Assembly (NCBI GenBank): GCA_031550525.1
Contig: JAVBON010000004.1
Coordinates: 170,170-234,169, forward strand
Source: WRHT01 sp031550525
Lineage (GTDB): Bacteria; Desulfobacterota; Desulfovibrionia; Desulfovibrionales; Desulfovibrionaceae
DNA length: 64,000 nt
Direction of reading: 5' to 3'
A program made the position numbers and the translations under genes. How positions within the stretch are numbered: position 1 is the stretch's first letter; each line of letters starts with the position of its first letter. Under the pieces are notes generated by a model, which ran no database searches, had not been told where the DNA came from, and was given only the letters and a program-made list of their open reading frames with translations. Below are positions 37,275 through 46,467 of this stretch, piece after piece.

Positions 37275-37303
37275 AAAGGCCGCCGGTTAATCCGGCGGCC
37301 TTT
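37275..37303. terminator. Terminator of groESL operon
   Basis: AAAGGCCGCCGG (37275-37286) and CCGGCGGCCTTT (37292-37303) form a perfect 12-base stem with a five-base loop. It lies 25 bases past the groEL stop on the minus strand. Confidence 0.85.
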
Positions 37304-37328
37304 AAAGTATCTACAGCGTTGGAAGGGC

Positions 37329-38975
37329 CTAGTACATGCCGCCCATTCCACCCATACCGCCCATGCCGCCGCCCATGGGCATGGCATCTTTCTTGGCTTC
37401 GGGCTTTTCGCAAATGGCGCATTCGGTGGTAAGCAGAAGCGAAGCTACGGAAGCGGCGTTCTGCAAGGCAATGCGGGTAACCTTTTTCGGGTCGATAACA
37501 CCGGCTTTCACCAGGTCTTCATATTCGCCGGTTGCGGCGTTAAAGCCGAAGCCGTCTTTGCCTTCCTTAACCTTTTCCACAACAACGGAGCCTTCGAAAC
37601 CGGCGTTTTTGGCAATCTGGCGCAACGGTTCTTCAATGGCGCGGCGCACAACGTGCACGCCGGCGGCTTCGTCGTCGTCAGCCATTTTAATGCCGTCCAG
37701 GCCTTTGGCAACGCGCACCAAAGCGGTGCCGCCGCCGGCCACAATGCCTTCTTCAACAGCGGCGCGGGTGGCGTTAAGGGCGTCTTCCACGCGGTCTTTG
37801 CGTTCTTTCATTTCCACTTCGGTGGCCGCGCCAACATGTATAACAGCAACGCCGCCAACGATTTTGGCAAGGCGTTCCTGCAGTTTTTCACGGTCGTAAT
37901 CAGAGGTGGTTTCTTCGATCTGGGCGCGAATCTGCTTTACGCGGGCCTTGATGTCGTCGGATTTTCCGGCGCCGTCCACAATGGTGGTGTTTTCTTTGTC
38001 AACGATAATGCGCTTGGCGGTGCCAAGGTCGTTAACAGTAATATTCTCAAGCTTGATGCCCATATCTTCGGAAACAACGGTGCCTCCGGTAAGAATGGCT
38101 ATATCCTTGAGCATTTCCTTGCGGCGGTCGCCAAAGCCTGGGGCTTTTACGGCAACAACGTTAAGAGCGCCGCGCAGCTTGTTCACAACCAGAGTGGCCA
38201 GGGCTTCGCCGTCAACATCTTCAGCTATGATGAGCAGCGGGCGGCTCATTTTGGCTACCTGTTCCAGAACGGGCAGCATTTCTTTCATGCTGGATATTTT
38301 CTTTTCGTTGATCAGAATGAGGGGCTCGTCTATTTCGCAAATCATTTTTTCGGCATTGGTCACGAAATAGGGGGAGAGATAGCCGCGGTCGAACATCATG
38401 CCTTCCACAACTTCCAGAGTGGTTTCAAGGCCCTTGGCTTCTTCAACGGTAATTACGCCTTCTTTGCCCACCTTGCTCATGGCCTCGGCGATAATGTTGC
38501 CGATGGTGGTGTCGGAGTTGGCGGAAATGGTGCCTACCTGGGCAATTTCCTTCTGGTCGCGGGTGGGTTTGGCCAGGTTGCCAAGTTCGCTGACCAAGGT
38601 TTCCACTGCTTTGTCTATGCCGCGTTTAATGGCCATGGGGTTGCGCCCGGCGGCCACCAGTTTTACGCCTTCATGGTAAATGGCCTGGGCCAGCACGGTG
38701 GCGGTGGTGGTGCCATCGCCAGCTATGTCGCTGGTTTTGGCGGCGACTTCGCGCACCATTTGGGCGCCCATGTTCTCAAACTTGTCGGTGAGCTCTATTT
38801 CTTTGGCTACGGTCACGCCGTCTTTGGTGATAATGGGAGCGCCAAAGGATTTTTCAATGGCCACGTTACGGCCTTTTGGGCCCAAAGTAACTTTTACGGC
38901 GTCGGCGAGTTGGTCAATCCCGCGGGAAAGACGCTCACGGGCCTGGGAATCATAAAGAATTTCTTTAGCTGACAT
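37329..38975 (-). CDS. groEL: Chaperonin GroEL (60 kDa)
   Basis: 548 residues. Starts MSAKEILYDSQARERLSRGI, has VTLGPKGRNVAIEKSFGAP, DGTTTATVLAQAI, the ATP-binding and signature AAVEEGIVAGGGTALVRV, and ends with the GGMGGMGGMGGMY tail. Folds proteins in the cytoplasm with GroES. Only one copy in the window, 69 bases after groES. Confidence 0.99.
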   Translation of the reverse strand: MSAKEILYDSQARERLSRGIDQLADAVKVTLGPKGRNVAIEKSFGAPIITKDGVTVAKEIELTDKFENMGAQMVREVAAKTSDIAGDGTTTATVLAQAIYHEGVKLVAAGRNPMAIKRGIDKAVETLVSELGNLAKPTRDQKEIAQVGTISANSDTTIGNIIAEAMSKVGKEGVITVEEAKGLETTLEVVEGMMFDRGYLSPYFVTNAEKMICEIDEPLILINEKKISSMKEMLPVLEQVAKMSRPLLIIAEDVDGEALATLVVNKLRGALNVVAVKAPGFGDRRKEMLKDIAILTGGTVVSEDMGIKLENITVNDLGTAKRIIVDKENTTIVDGAGKSDDIKARVKQIRAQIEETTSDYDREKLQERLAKIVGGVAVIHVGAATEVEMKERKDRVEDALNATRAAVEEGIVAGGGTALVRVAKGLDGIKMADDDEAAGVHVVRRAIEEPLRQIAKNAGFEGSVVVEKVKEGKDGFGFNAATGEYEDLVKAGVIDPKKVTRIALQNAASVASLLLTTECAICEKPEAKKDAMPMGGGMGGMGGMGGMY

Positions 38976-39044
38976 GGTTGTTCCTCCTAAAAGAACAAAG
39001 CAGATTATTTAAAATTTTTGGTGAGCAACTATGAGTATTGGCAA

Positions 39045-39332
39045 CTACTTAATAATGCCGAGGATATCGTCTTCGCGCATTACCAGATGGTCCACGCCGT
39101 CCAGCTTTATTTCGGTGCCGGCGTATTTGTTGAACAATACGAAATCACCTGCTTTTACAGTCATGGCAATAGCCTTGCCGTCGTCAGCAACCTTGCCCTT
39201 GCCAACGGAAACAACTTCGCCCTTGGAAGGCTTTTCTTTGGCCGTATCGGGTATGTAAAGGCCGCCGGCGGTCTTTTCTTCGCTTTCTAGGCGCTTCACC
39301 AAAACACGATCGTTAAGTGGCGTAAAGTTCAT
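39045..39332 (-). CDS. groES: Co-chaperonin GroES (10 kDa)
   Basis: 95 residues: MNFTPLNDRVLVKRLESEEKTAGGLYIPD opening in family form, VVSVGKGKV, and GDFVLFNKYAGTEIKLDG, ending DDILGIIK. CTGGAGGAATGAGAG precedes the ATG with a strong ribosome site. First gene of the operon. Confidence 0.99.
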   Translation of the reverse strand: MNFTPLNDRVLVKRLESEEKTAGGLYIPDTAKEKPSKGEVVSVGKGKVADDGKAIAMTVKAGDFVLFNKYAGTEIKLDGVDHLVMREDDILGIIK

Positions 39333-39675
39333 ACTCTCATTCCTCCAGAGATATTATTAATAAAAAATTTTCGTTTACAACGCCGCCAAGGCTGGGTTAG
39401 GCGGCGCTTTCACACAAAAGCTCCTGAACACATCATAAAGTATTACATTTTTATCAGAAGCCGGTGTGCTTTTGCTTTTCGCTTGTGGGTACATAATTAC
39501 TATTTCTTATTTGAAAAGACTTTTTCTCAAAAAAATATGAATAAATATCATAACTATTTAAAATTGAACAAAAATATATAATAAGACACCTATTTCACTA
39601 CTGCTCCTTGCCCCTCGGTTAAGAGTTGGGTAAATGTAACTAAACAACTTTTAATTGCCCCCCGGAGATAAACTG
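39333..39675 (-). promoter_or_regulatory. groES leader and promoter region
   Basis: 343 bases. The leader contains a GC-rich hairpin (CGCCGCC at 39381, GGCGGCG at 39400) followed on the minus strand by an A/T-rich run. No CIRCE (HrcA) inverted repeat is present and I could not find a good sigma-32 box, so the mode of heat induction is open. Confidence 0.45.
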
Positions 39676-40062
39676 ATGCCGCCCTGCGAAAATAACGCCG
39701 AGGAAAGGTTTTTGGCTTGGCTGGATAGTGCCGTTTCCACTATTGCAAAGTTTGAGGCACAAGCCCGCGCAGTGCTGAAAAACGGCGGGGGCAGCGCCGA
39801 ATATGCAGATATCATGCTTGAGAAGGCGGAGTTTATTGCCGAGCTGCATGATGACGCCCGGCCATACCTGCGCGAGCTGCGCGCCGAGGCGCGCGCCCAT
39901 GCCGATGCGCGCCTGCGGGCCTTTTCCGATAGCGCGGAGCGGGCCTTGAACATAAACTCGCCGTTTTACATGTCTGCCCTGCTTTTTCCTGAAAACCACA
40001 AACCTGGCGACCCCAACAATCTGGAACTGTTGTCTAATGAAATGCGCGCAAAGCTGCTGTAA
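39676..40062 (+). CDS. Conserved hypothetical small helical protein
   Basis: 128 residues from ATG 39676 with CGGAG eight bases upstream; the frame is open back to a TTG at 39655 that lacks such a site. I do not recognise a family. Charged, Ala-rich and mostly helical (DIMLEKAEFIAELHDDARPY, then AEARAHADARLRAFSDSAERA), with no membrane segment or signal. It is isolated between groES and coaX and has codon use like its neighbours, so it is probably real. Confidence 0.6.
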   Translation: MPPCENNAEERFLAWLDSAVSTIAKFEAQARAVLKNGGGSAEYADIMLEKAEFIAELHDDARPYLRELRAEARAHADARLRAFSDSAERALNINSPFYMSALLFPENHKPGDPNNLELLSNEMRAKLL

Positions 40063-40253
40063 AATGCAAGTCATGGCCCATTGACGCGCGGCATGGCCGC
40101 ATTATCCTGATTCAGGCGCGTGATGGCGCTGCAATATGAAAATAATGCGCCTGACAGCAGTTCCTTCTTGTTTTTTGGTACATTTACGTGCAACATGATT
40201 GCATGTTTTTCACTGCCGCGCTTGCGGCATAAAGCGGTTAAACAGGCATAAAC

Positions 40254-41030
40254 ATGAGTTACGCGCTTTTGCTTGATATAGGCAATACCAACATAAAACT
40301 TGGCATAGCGGATCGCTCGGGCATACGCGAATCGTTCAGCCTGCCCAGCAGCCGCAGTTACACGAGTGACTCCCTCGGTCTCTCGCTGGCGCAGCTTTTA
40401 AGTTACGCCGGTTGCCCCGTAAAAGACGTTGAGGCCGTGCTTGCGTCATCCGTTGTGCCCAGCCTTGATCCTCTCCTGCGGCAGGCCTGCAAAAAGTACA
40501 TCAAGCAAAATCTTGTTCTGGTGCCGCAAGACCTGCCCATTCCGCTGGAAAACCATTACGCCGAGCCCCGGCAGGTAGGGGCCGACCGGCTGGTAGGCGC
40601 CTATGCCGCCCGCATGCTTTTTCCGGAGCCTGCCTCCATAATCTGCATAGATTACGGCACTGCCACCACTTTTGACTGCGTGCAGGGCAACGCCTATTTG
40701 GGCGGGCTTATCTGCCCCGGCGTGCTCTCCTCCGCCTCCGCTCTAGCCGCGCGCACGGCCAAGCTGCCGGTGGTAAGCCTTGAGACGGAGGATAGCGAGC
40801 CCACGCCCGGAAAATCCACCAGCACCAGCATAAACCACGGTTTTATTTTCGGCTTTGCCTCCATGACCGAGGGCCTGTGCGCGCGTTTATCCAAAAATCT
40901 GGCCGCGCCCTGTTTTGTGCTGGCTACCGGCGGTTTTGCGCCCAGCCTGGCCAAAGTGACCAATTGCTTTGACGCCCTAAAGCCCGATTTGCTGCTTGAA
41001 GGGCTGAGAATACTGTATATAAACAAATAA
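40254..41030 (+). CDS. coaX: Type III pantothenate kinase
   Basis: 258 residues. ASKHA-fold motifs: LLLDIGNTNIKLGIAD at 5-20 (phosphate 1), GADRLVGAYAAR near 108, ICIDYGTATTFDCV near 126 and the PGVLSSASALAARTAKLP block that binds pantothenate, then VLATGGFAPSLA. First step of coenzyme A synthesis. Enolase follows 22 bases later. Confidence 0.96.
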   Translation: MSYALLLDIGNTNIKLGIADRSGIRESFSLPSSRSYTSDSLGLSLAQLLSYAGCPVKDVEAVLASSVVPSLDPLLRQACKKYIKQNLVLVPQDLPIPLENHYAEPRQVGADRLVGAYAARMLFPEPASIICIDYGTATTFDCVQGNAYLGGLICPGVLSSASALAARTAKLPVVSLETEDSEPTPGKSTSTSINHGFIFGFASMTEGLCARLSKNLAAPCFVLATGGFAPSLAKVTNCFDALKPDLLLEGLRILYINK

Positions 41031-41052
41031 CTTTGCCTACAGGAGTAAAAAT

Positions 41053-42357
41053 ATGAGTACGATAGTTTCGGTTTGGGGCCGTGAAATTCTTGATTCGCGC
41101 GGCAACCCCACGGTTGAGGTGGAAGTTTCGCTTGAATCAGGCCATGTGGGCCGCGCGGCCGTGCCCTCCGGCGCGTCCACCGGCACCCGCGAGGCGCTGG
41201 AACTGCGCGACGGCGATAAAGGCCGTTACGGCGGCAAGGGCGTTGAAAAGGCCGTGGACCACGTTAACGGTGAAATAGCCGAAAATATTGTGGGCCAAGA
41301 CGCCCTGCGCCAGGTGCAGGTAGATAATACCCTGCTGGACCTGGACGGTACCGACAATAAATCGCGCCTTGGCGCCAACGCCATGCTGGGCGTTTCCATG
41401 GCTACGGCCCGCGCCGCCTCCAGTTACCTTGGCCTGCCTTTGTATCAATACCTTGGTGGCGTAAACGCAAAAATTCTGCCCGCGCCCATGATGAACATCA
41501 TTAACGGCGGGGCCCATGCACCCAACAACCTGGATATACAGGAATTCATGATCATGCCCATAGGCGCGCTCAGCTTTCGCGACGCCCTGCGCATGGGCGC
41601 GGAAGTATTCCATACCCTGCGCTCTCTGCTGGCGGCGGACGGACACGTTACCAGCGTGGGCGACGAAGGCGGCTTTGCTCCCAACCTCAAAAGCCATGAC
41701 GAAGCCTTCAAATACATGATCAAAGCTATTGAGGAATCCGGATACAACCCCGGCTCCGAAATCGCTCTGGCCATAGACGCGGCCGCCTCCGAATTTTACA
41801 AGGACGGCAAGTACTTTCTGGCCGGTGAGAACAAGACCATGACCTCGAATGAAATGGCCGAATGGTACGGCGAGTTTACTCAAAAGTACCCGCTCATCTC
41901 CATCGAAGACGGGCTGGCCGAAGGCGACTGGGACGGCTGGCGCAACCTTACCGTCAGCATGGGCGACCGCATCCAGTTGGTGGGCGACGACGTGTTTGTA
42001 ACCAACCCCGATATTCTGGCCGAAGGCATCGAGCAGAACATCGCCAACTCCATTCTGATAAAACTCAACCAGATCGGCACCCTTACCGAAACTCTGGATA
42101 CCATTGAAATGGCCAAGCAGGCCGGTTACACCACCGTTGTCTCACACCGCTCCGGCGAAACCGAAGACAGCTTCATTTCCGACTTGGCCGTGGGCGTTAA
42201 CGCGGGGCAGATTAAAACCGGTTCTCTCAGCCGGAGCGATCGCCTTGCCAAATACAACCAGCTTCTGCGTATTGAAGAAGACCTTGAAGACGCGGGCCTC
42301 TACTACGGCCCGGTTATAGCCGAGCACTTCGGCCTTGGCATGATTGAAGAAGAATAA
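41053..42357 (+). CDS. eno: Enolase
   Basis: 434 residues. Substrate loop VPSGASTGTREALELRDGD, metal-binding residues in ALAIDAAASEF, SIEDGLAEGDWDGW and VGDDVFVTNP, the catalytic Lys in SILIKLNQIGTLTET, and the signature VVSHRSGETEDSFI. Interconverts 2-phosphoglycerate and phosphoenolpyruvate. ACAGGAG precedes the ATG. Followed by a strong terminator. Confidence 0.99.
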   Translation: MSTIVSVWGREILDSRGNPTVEVEVSLESGHVGRAAVPSGASTGTREALELRDGDKGRYGGKGVEKAVDHVNGEIAENIVGQDALRQVQVDNTLLDLDGTDNKSRLGANAMLGVSMATARAASSYLGLPLYQYLGGVNAKILPAPMMNIINGGAHAPNNLDIQEFMIMPIGALSFRDALRMGAEVFHTLRSLLAADGHVTSVGDEGGFAPNLKSHDEAFKYMIKAIEESGYNPGSEIALAIDAAASEFYKDGKYFLAGENKTMTSNEMAEWYGEFTQKYPLISIEDGLAEGDWDGWRNLTVSMGDRIQLVGDDVFVTNPDILAEGIEQNIANSILIKLNQIGTLTETLDTIEMAKQAGYTTVVSHRSGETEDSFISDLAVGVNAGQIKTGSLSRSDRLAKYNQLLRIEEDLEDAGLYYGPVIAEHFGLGMIEEE

Positions 42358-42380
42358 AAAGGCATATCTGCTTACTGACA

Positions 42381-42411
42381 GGGGGAGGGATTTTTTCCCT
42401 CCCCTTTTTTA
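42381..42411 (+). terminator. Intrinsic terminator after eno
   Basis: GGGGAGGG pairs with CCCTCCCC around an AT loop and is followed by six T residues. Confidence 0.92.
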
Positions 42412-42653
42412 TTGGGGATAAATGCATAAGCCTCCGCCCCGAATGCTGCAAATCCGATGCGCTGTGGACGATAACAATGCACATGGCTGTTGTTAAAACC
42501 ACCTGAATAAGCTATGCAATAACATCAGCAACGCACGGCTGTTGAACCGGCTGCAAGCCGGCCTCTTCAGCCGCCTGTGCGCATACCGCAATTGCGGCTT
42601 ACAGCGTTTAATCACTGCGGCATGGCCTCCGCTGGTGTTTATGGAGTATTATT

Positions 42654-44150
42654 TTGTTTAAGAAACGCCTTTTTATATCTATTTTTTTGCTCCTGCTCAC
42701 GGCCTGTGCTGATGCCACTCAGCCCGCGCCGGATTATGCAACCGTGCGCCCTCTTGAGTTTGGCGGCCAGCTTATGCTGCCAGGCGGCGAAATGCTGAAT
42801 GGGCGCGATTTCATATATTTCTTTCAAAAGGCCGATTATATTCTGTTGGGCGAAAGCCACACCAACATGACAGACCACATGAGCCAGGCCGCCATATTGG
42901 AAAAACTGGCCAAACAACGCCTGCGCCCCGTGCTGGCGCTGGAAATGCTGGACGTGGAGGCCCAGCCGGTGCTGGACCGTTTTAACGCGGGCGGCATGAG
43001 CCTGGATGAGCTGGAGCAGGCGCTGGAATGGCAAAAAAACGTGGGTTACGCCTTCGATTTATACCGCCCGGTGCTGGAAACAGCCGTGCGGTGCAAAATA
43101 CCCCTGTATGCCCTTAACATACCCCGCCGCGTAGTGCGCGACGCCCGCCTTAAAGGCCTTGAAGGCGTGGCGGAGGCCGACCGCAAGTATATTCCGGCCG
43201 CTTATATGCCTGCAAGCGAGGCGCAACAGATTAAGCTGCGCCAGTTTTTCCGCCAGCATATGGCCCAGGCGGGGCAAATGCCTGTAGCGCCCGCCGCGCA
43301 ACCGGCCGATCATAAACAAATTGAATCAAATGCGTCTGCCACTGAAAGAGTTGAGTCAAAAGCTGCTGAATCCAAAATAGTTCCGGCGAAGTCAGTCCCG
43401 GCCAAAGCAGTTCCACCGGCCGCCAAGAATGGAACAGCCAGGCAGGTTGCCACCGCCCGTAAAAGGCTGCCCCCCGAGCAGACTTCGCCTGCCCCCAAAA
43501 ACGGAGCGCCCCAAGCCGCAAGCAGTAACAACGATGTGCGGCATCTGGAGCAGCAGCAGATAATCAACGGCTTCGTACGCGCCCAAAGCCTGTGGGATAG
43601 CGCCATGGCCACCCGCGCCATGGAACTGCATAAGGCCTTGCAGCGCCCCGTTGTGATTATAGCGGGCACAGGGCATGTTGAATACGGCTGGGGCATTGCC
43701 CTGCGCCTGCGCGCGCAGGAGCCGGAAGCGCGTGTTATATGCGTTATGCCGTGGCGCGCGCCCATGGAAACGGTTTTTGCGGCTAACGAGACCTCGCCCC
43801 TGCTGGCCCCTGAGCAGCATACCGATGCCATACCCACGCCGGACCTTGGCGATGCCTATTACTATTCCAGCGCCGCGCCCATAGGCAAAAGCGGCTTGGG
43901 CATGGTAACCTGGGCCGCCCCGTCGGATAAAGGCGCGGCAGTAGCCGTGCTGGCGGTGGATGCTGATAGCGCGGCCCAAAAGGCGGGAATTTTGCCAGGC
44001 GATATAATCTTGAAGATCGGCGGGCGCACAGTAGCCGATAATGCCGAGTTCTATTACCTGCTGGCCCAGCTTGAAGCCTACCAAAGCCAGGTCAAAATGC
44101 TGCTCTTGCGCGGGCAGGAGCAAAAAGAAATTATTTTACAGCACAATTAA
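42654..44150 (+). CDS. ChaN-family lipoprotein with C-terminal PDZ domain
   Basis: 498 residues starting with TTG 42654, which has GGAG seven bases ahead. Lipobox LLTAC with Cys18. The ChaN (haem-binding, PF04187-type) domain begins ADYILLGESHTNMTDHMSQA near 62 and RPVLALEMLDVEAQPVLDRF near 91, is broken by a Lys/Pro/Ala/Glu-rich insert (about 215-300), and resumes with RAMELHKALQRPVVIIAGTGHVEYG. A PDZ domain (about 405-495) ends the protein: GLGMVTWAAPSD and AGILPGDIILKIGGRTV. Likely an envelope lipoprotein that binds haem or a related cofactor; the insert and PDZ fusion are unusual. Confidence 0.85.
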   Translation: MFKKRLFISIFLLLLTACADATQPAPDYATVRPLEFGGQLMLPGGEMLNGRDFIYFFQKADYILLGESHTNMTDHMSQAAILEKLAKQRLRPVLALEMLDVEAQPVLDRFNAGGMSLDELEQALEWQKNVGYAFDLYRPVLETAVRCKIPLYALNIPRRVVRDARLKGLEGVAEADRKYIPAAYMPASEAQQIKLRQFFRQHMAQAGQMPVAPAAQPADHKQIESNASATERVESKAAESKIVPAKSVPAKAVPPAAKNGTARQVATARKRLPPEQTSPAPKNGAPQAASSNNDVRHLEQQQIINGFVRAQSLWDSAMATRAMELHKALQRPVVIIAGTGHVEYGWGIALRLRAQEPEARVICVMPWRAPMETVFAANETSPLLAPEQHTDAIPTPDLGDAYYYSSAAPIGKSGLGMVTWAAPSDKGAAVAVLAVDADSAAQKAGILPGDIILKIGGRTVADNAEFYYLLAQLEAYQSQVKMLLLRGQEQKEIILQHN

Positions 44151-44198
44151 AAAAGTGCTTGCCTTTATCAGGCTTGTTCGGTAAACACATTCTTCGCT

Positions 44199-44274
44199 GC
44201 CGGGGTAGCTCAGTTGGTAGAGCAGTGGACTGAAAATCCACGTGTGGGCAGTTCAATCCTGTCCCCCGGCACCA
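44199..44274 (+). tRNA. tRNA-Phe (GAA)
   Basis: 76 bases including an encoded CCA. Acceptor GCCGGGG pairs with CCCCGGC; D arm with AGCTCAGTTGGTAGAGC; anticodon stem GTGGA/TCCAC around loop CTGAAAA giving anticodon GAA; T arm GTTCAATCC. Its 3' end serves as the left attachment site of the adjacent integrative element and remains intact. Confidence 0.97.
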
Positions 44275-44275
44275 T
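44249..44275 (+). repeat. attL: tRNA-Phe 3' end
   Basis: The 27 bases from the T arm to just past CCA (starting CAGTTCAATCC, ending GGCACCAT) are matched imperfectly at 52401-52426, the right end of the element. The shared parts are CAGTT, TGTCCCCCG and CACCAT. Confidence 0.65.
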
Positions 44276-44354
44276 CAAATTTTCCAGATACTTCCGAAAA
44301 AGGCCGAATTTACTAGTAAAATAGTAGTTCGGCCTTTATCATTGTTCCAGTAAG

Positions 44355-44406
44355 TACCAACAAAATGCCGTGACATCCACCCGTTTTGTTGGTATTTCTG
44401 TTGGTA
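44355..44406. promoter_or_regulatory. Integrase arm-type sites, left end
   Basis: TACCAACAAAA (44355) and TTTTGTTGGTA (44384) form an 11-base inverted repeat, and GTTGGTATTTCTGTTGGTA (44388-44406) recurs at the right end at 52331-52349 with one mismatch. Probably integrase or AlpA binding sites. Confidence 0.55.
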
Positions 44407-44455
44407 GATTCTCTCGTTTTCACCTGTTTTTCAGTCTGACGGAGAAAATACCAAC

Positions 44456-45652
44456 ATGCCCCTCTCAGATACCAGCATTCGCAACGCTAAAGCCACTGAC
44501 AAAGTACAAAAACTTTCTGATGGTGAGGGGCTTTATCTGCACATATCCCCTACCGGCGGAAAACTCTGGCACATGGCCTACCGCTTTGACGGCAAGCAAA
44601 AAACACTCAGCTTTGGCAAATATCCGGCAGTATCGTTACAGGAAGCCCGCAAAAGACGCGCAGAGGCCAAAGAACAGCTTGCTGCCGGTCTTGACCCTGG
44701 CAAATTGAAGCAAGAGGCTAAAACTGCCGCCAAAACCGCCAAAAAGGAAGCTGAAAATACCTTTGAAGCCATTGCTCGTGAATGGTACGCCTCCTACTCC
44801 CCTTCCCTAACCGAAAAACATGCGCTCAAACTGTTGCGCTATCTAGAAAACAACTATTTTCCAGCCATTGGCAGCATTGCAGTTACCGAGCTTGAGCCGA
44901 TGCACATTTTGGATGTAATTCGCCCGGTTGAAGCAAAGGGAAATACCAACACGGCACATCGTCTTGCCAACCTCGCTTCACAGGTATTGGCTTATGCGCA
45001 AATTACAGGGCGAACCAAATACAATGTCGCATTCGGCCTGACTAAAGCCTTACGTCCAGATCGCCCGCAAAGCTACGCTACCATCACAGACCCCAAAGCT
45101 ATCGGGCAACTTCTCCGTGAGATTGACGAATATCCGGGGCATCCATCCATAACGTTTTACTTAAAAATGTTGCCCTATGTCTTTACTCGTCCAAGTGAAC
45201 TTCGCCTTGCCCAATGGTCTGAATTTGATTTTGACAATGGCATATGGACAATACCGGCCTCACGTATGAAAATGCGCCGTGAGCACATGGTGCCGTTATC
45301 ACGACAGGTTATTGCCCTTCTAAACGAACTGAAACAATTTTCAGGTGACGGCAAATACCTTTTCCCAGGCGTACGCGCTAAAAATGCGGTATTGAGCGAT
45401 GTCGGCCCTCTGGTAGCCTTACGCCGCTTGGGCTATACCAAAGAGGAAATGTGCCTGCATGGCTTTAGAGCTATGGCAAGCACCCGGCTCAACGAAATGG
45501 GCTATCGTGCCGATGTCATTGAGGCGCAGCTTGCCCATAAAGAGCCTGACGGCGTTAGGCTGGCTTATAACCGCGCCGAATATACTGAGGAACGCCGTAA
45601 GCTTATGCAAGAGTGGGCTGATTATTTGGATTCGTTGAAAAAGGTACAATAA
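44456..45652 (+). CDS. Tyrosine recombinase/integrase (P4-type)
   Basis: 398 residues. N-terminal DUF4102 arm-binding domain (LSDTSIRNAKATDKVQKLSD, then GLYLHISPTGGKLWHMAYR), SAM-like core-binding domain, then the catalytic domain with Arg in YVFTRPSELRLAQW near 240, HGFRAMASTRL near 335 and Tyr in LAYNRAEY near 373. It integrates and excises the element at tRNA-Phe. ACGGAG precedes the ATG at some distance. Adjacent to attL, the usual P4 layout. Confidence 0.95.
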   Translation: MPLSDTSIRNAKATDKVQKLSDGEGLYLHISPTGGKLWHMAYRFDGKQKTLSFGKYPAVSLQEARKRRAEAKEQLAAGLDPGKLKQEAKTAAKTAKKEAENTFEAIAREWYASYSPSLTEKHALKLLRYLENNYFPAIGSIAVTELEPMHILDVIRPVEAKGNTNTAHRLANLASQVLAYAQITGRTKYNVAFGLTKALRPDRPQSYATITDPKAIGQLLREIDEYPGHPSITFYLKMLPYVFTRPSELRLAQWSEFDFDNGIWTIPASRMKMRREHMVPLSRQVIALLNELKQFSGDGKYLFPGVRAKNAVLSDVGPLVALRRLGYTKEEMCLHGFRAMASTRLNEMGYRADVIEAQLAHKEPDGVRLAYNRAEYTEERRKLMQEWADYLDSLKKVQ

Positions 45653-45655
45653 ATT

Positions 45656-46273
45656 ATGAATGACAAGCAAGCATTGGTAGATTTATTTAACAAAACTGAA
45701 TACATGAAGTATGATGAAGCTTTAGCACTGCTTAGAGTTTGTTTTCCCGAAGATATAAAGCTCATTGAACAAATGCTCACAGATGACCTGCGCGAATTCA
45801 AGTTAAAGGTCTATTTCTGGAAAATGTATGGTGATAGCGGCACAATTGATTTGTTAATTCCCGAATGTGCAACACTTAGTTCGCTGAATCATTTTGTATC
45901 AGCATACGAATACATTGCATACTTTTGGCAATTTGGTGACTTATCAACAAAAGAGCTAAAAGAGTGGTTACAGAAAAAGGGCTTTTCAAGTGCTTCACTT
46001 GAAATAAAAGCGCTCAATACACCAGCTTATATGGATACTGATCATGAGCTATTCTCCCATAAGCTTGCAGCAGCAGTTAAAGCTTGGGAGTATTTTAATG
46101 CCAATGGTCTTATTCATCCCAAGAAATCTCCAAAACAAAATATTATAGAATGGTTGACCAACAATGCCTTCACCCTAGGCTTGATCCACAACAAACAAGT
46201 TAGCGGTGATGCAATAGAAGATATTGCCAAGGTTGTTAATTGGCAAACCAAGGGTGGAGCACCAAAATCATAA
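45656..46273 (+). CDS. Hypothetical protein, integrase-neighbour type
   Basis: 205 residues, three bases after the integrase stop and so probably co-transcribed. I do not recognise the N-terminal 130 residues. The C-terminal 65 (KLAAAVKAWEYFNANGL, KSPKQNIIEWL, AIEDIAKVVNWQTKGGAPK) matches a recurring C-terminal module that I associate with genes beside integrases in proteobacterial elements; its function is unknown. No signal peptide or membrane segment. AT-rich codons like the rest of the element. Confidence 0.6.
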   Translation: MNDKQALVDLFNKTEYMKYDEALALLRVCFPEDIKLIEQMLTDDLREFKLKVYFWKMYGDSGTIDLLIPECATLSSLNHFVSAYEYIAYFWQFGDLSTKELKEWLQKKGFSSASLEIKALNTPAYMDTDHELFSHKLAAAVKAWEYFNANGLIHPKKSPKQNIIEWLTNNAFTLGLIHNKQVSGDAIEDIAKVVNWQTKGGAPKS

Positions 46274-46344
46274 TTTTTTAGGGCATATATTTTTTATATT
46301 TTTCTTAATATACTAGCACAATACCTTAACCTACCCCCCCTATT

Positions 46345-46437
46345 ATAACCATAACCCACCTTATGGTTATCTAAACCTACCTAGCTATAATAATTAGATT
46401 AAATTGCGATATCTCCTTCATTAGTTCTGCGCAGAAC
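46345..46437. promoter_or_regulatory. Operator palindromes upstream of alpA
   Basis: Two perfect inverted repeats lie in the 194-base gap before alpA: ATAACCATAA/TTATGGTTAT (46345-46370, six-base spacer) and GTTCTGCGCAGAAC (46424-46437). They are likely binding sites for the element's own regulator. The gap has no supported gene. Confidence 0.5.
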
Positions 46438-46467
46438 CTAAAAAATAACTTTTAGGAGAACTTTTGA

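Noticed and set aside
37653..38972. Long open frame (439 codons) opposite groEL
   Set aside because: Antisense to groEL; low-complexity composition and no ribosome site.
39333..39675. CIRCE element upstream of groES
   Set aside because: No TTAGCACTC-N9-GAGTGCTAA-like inverted repeat is present.
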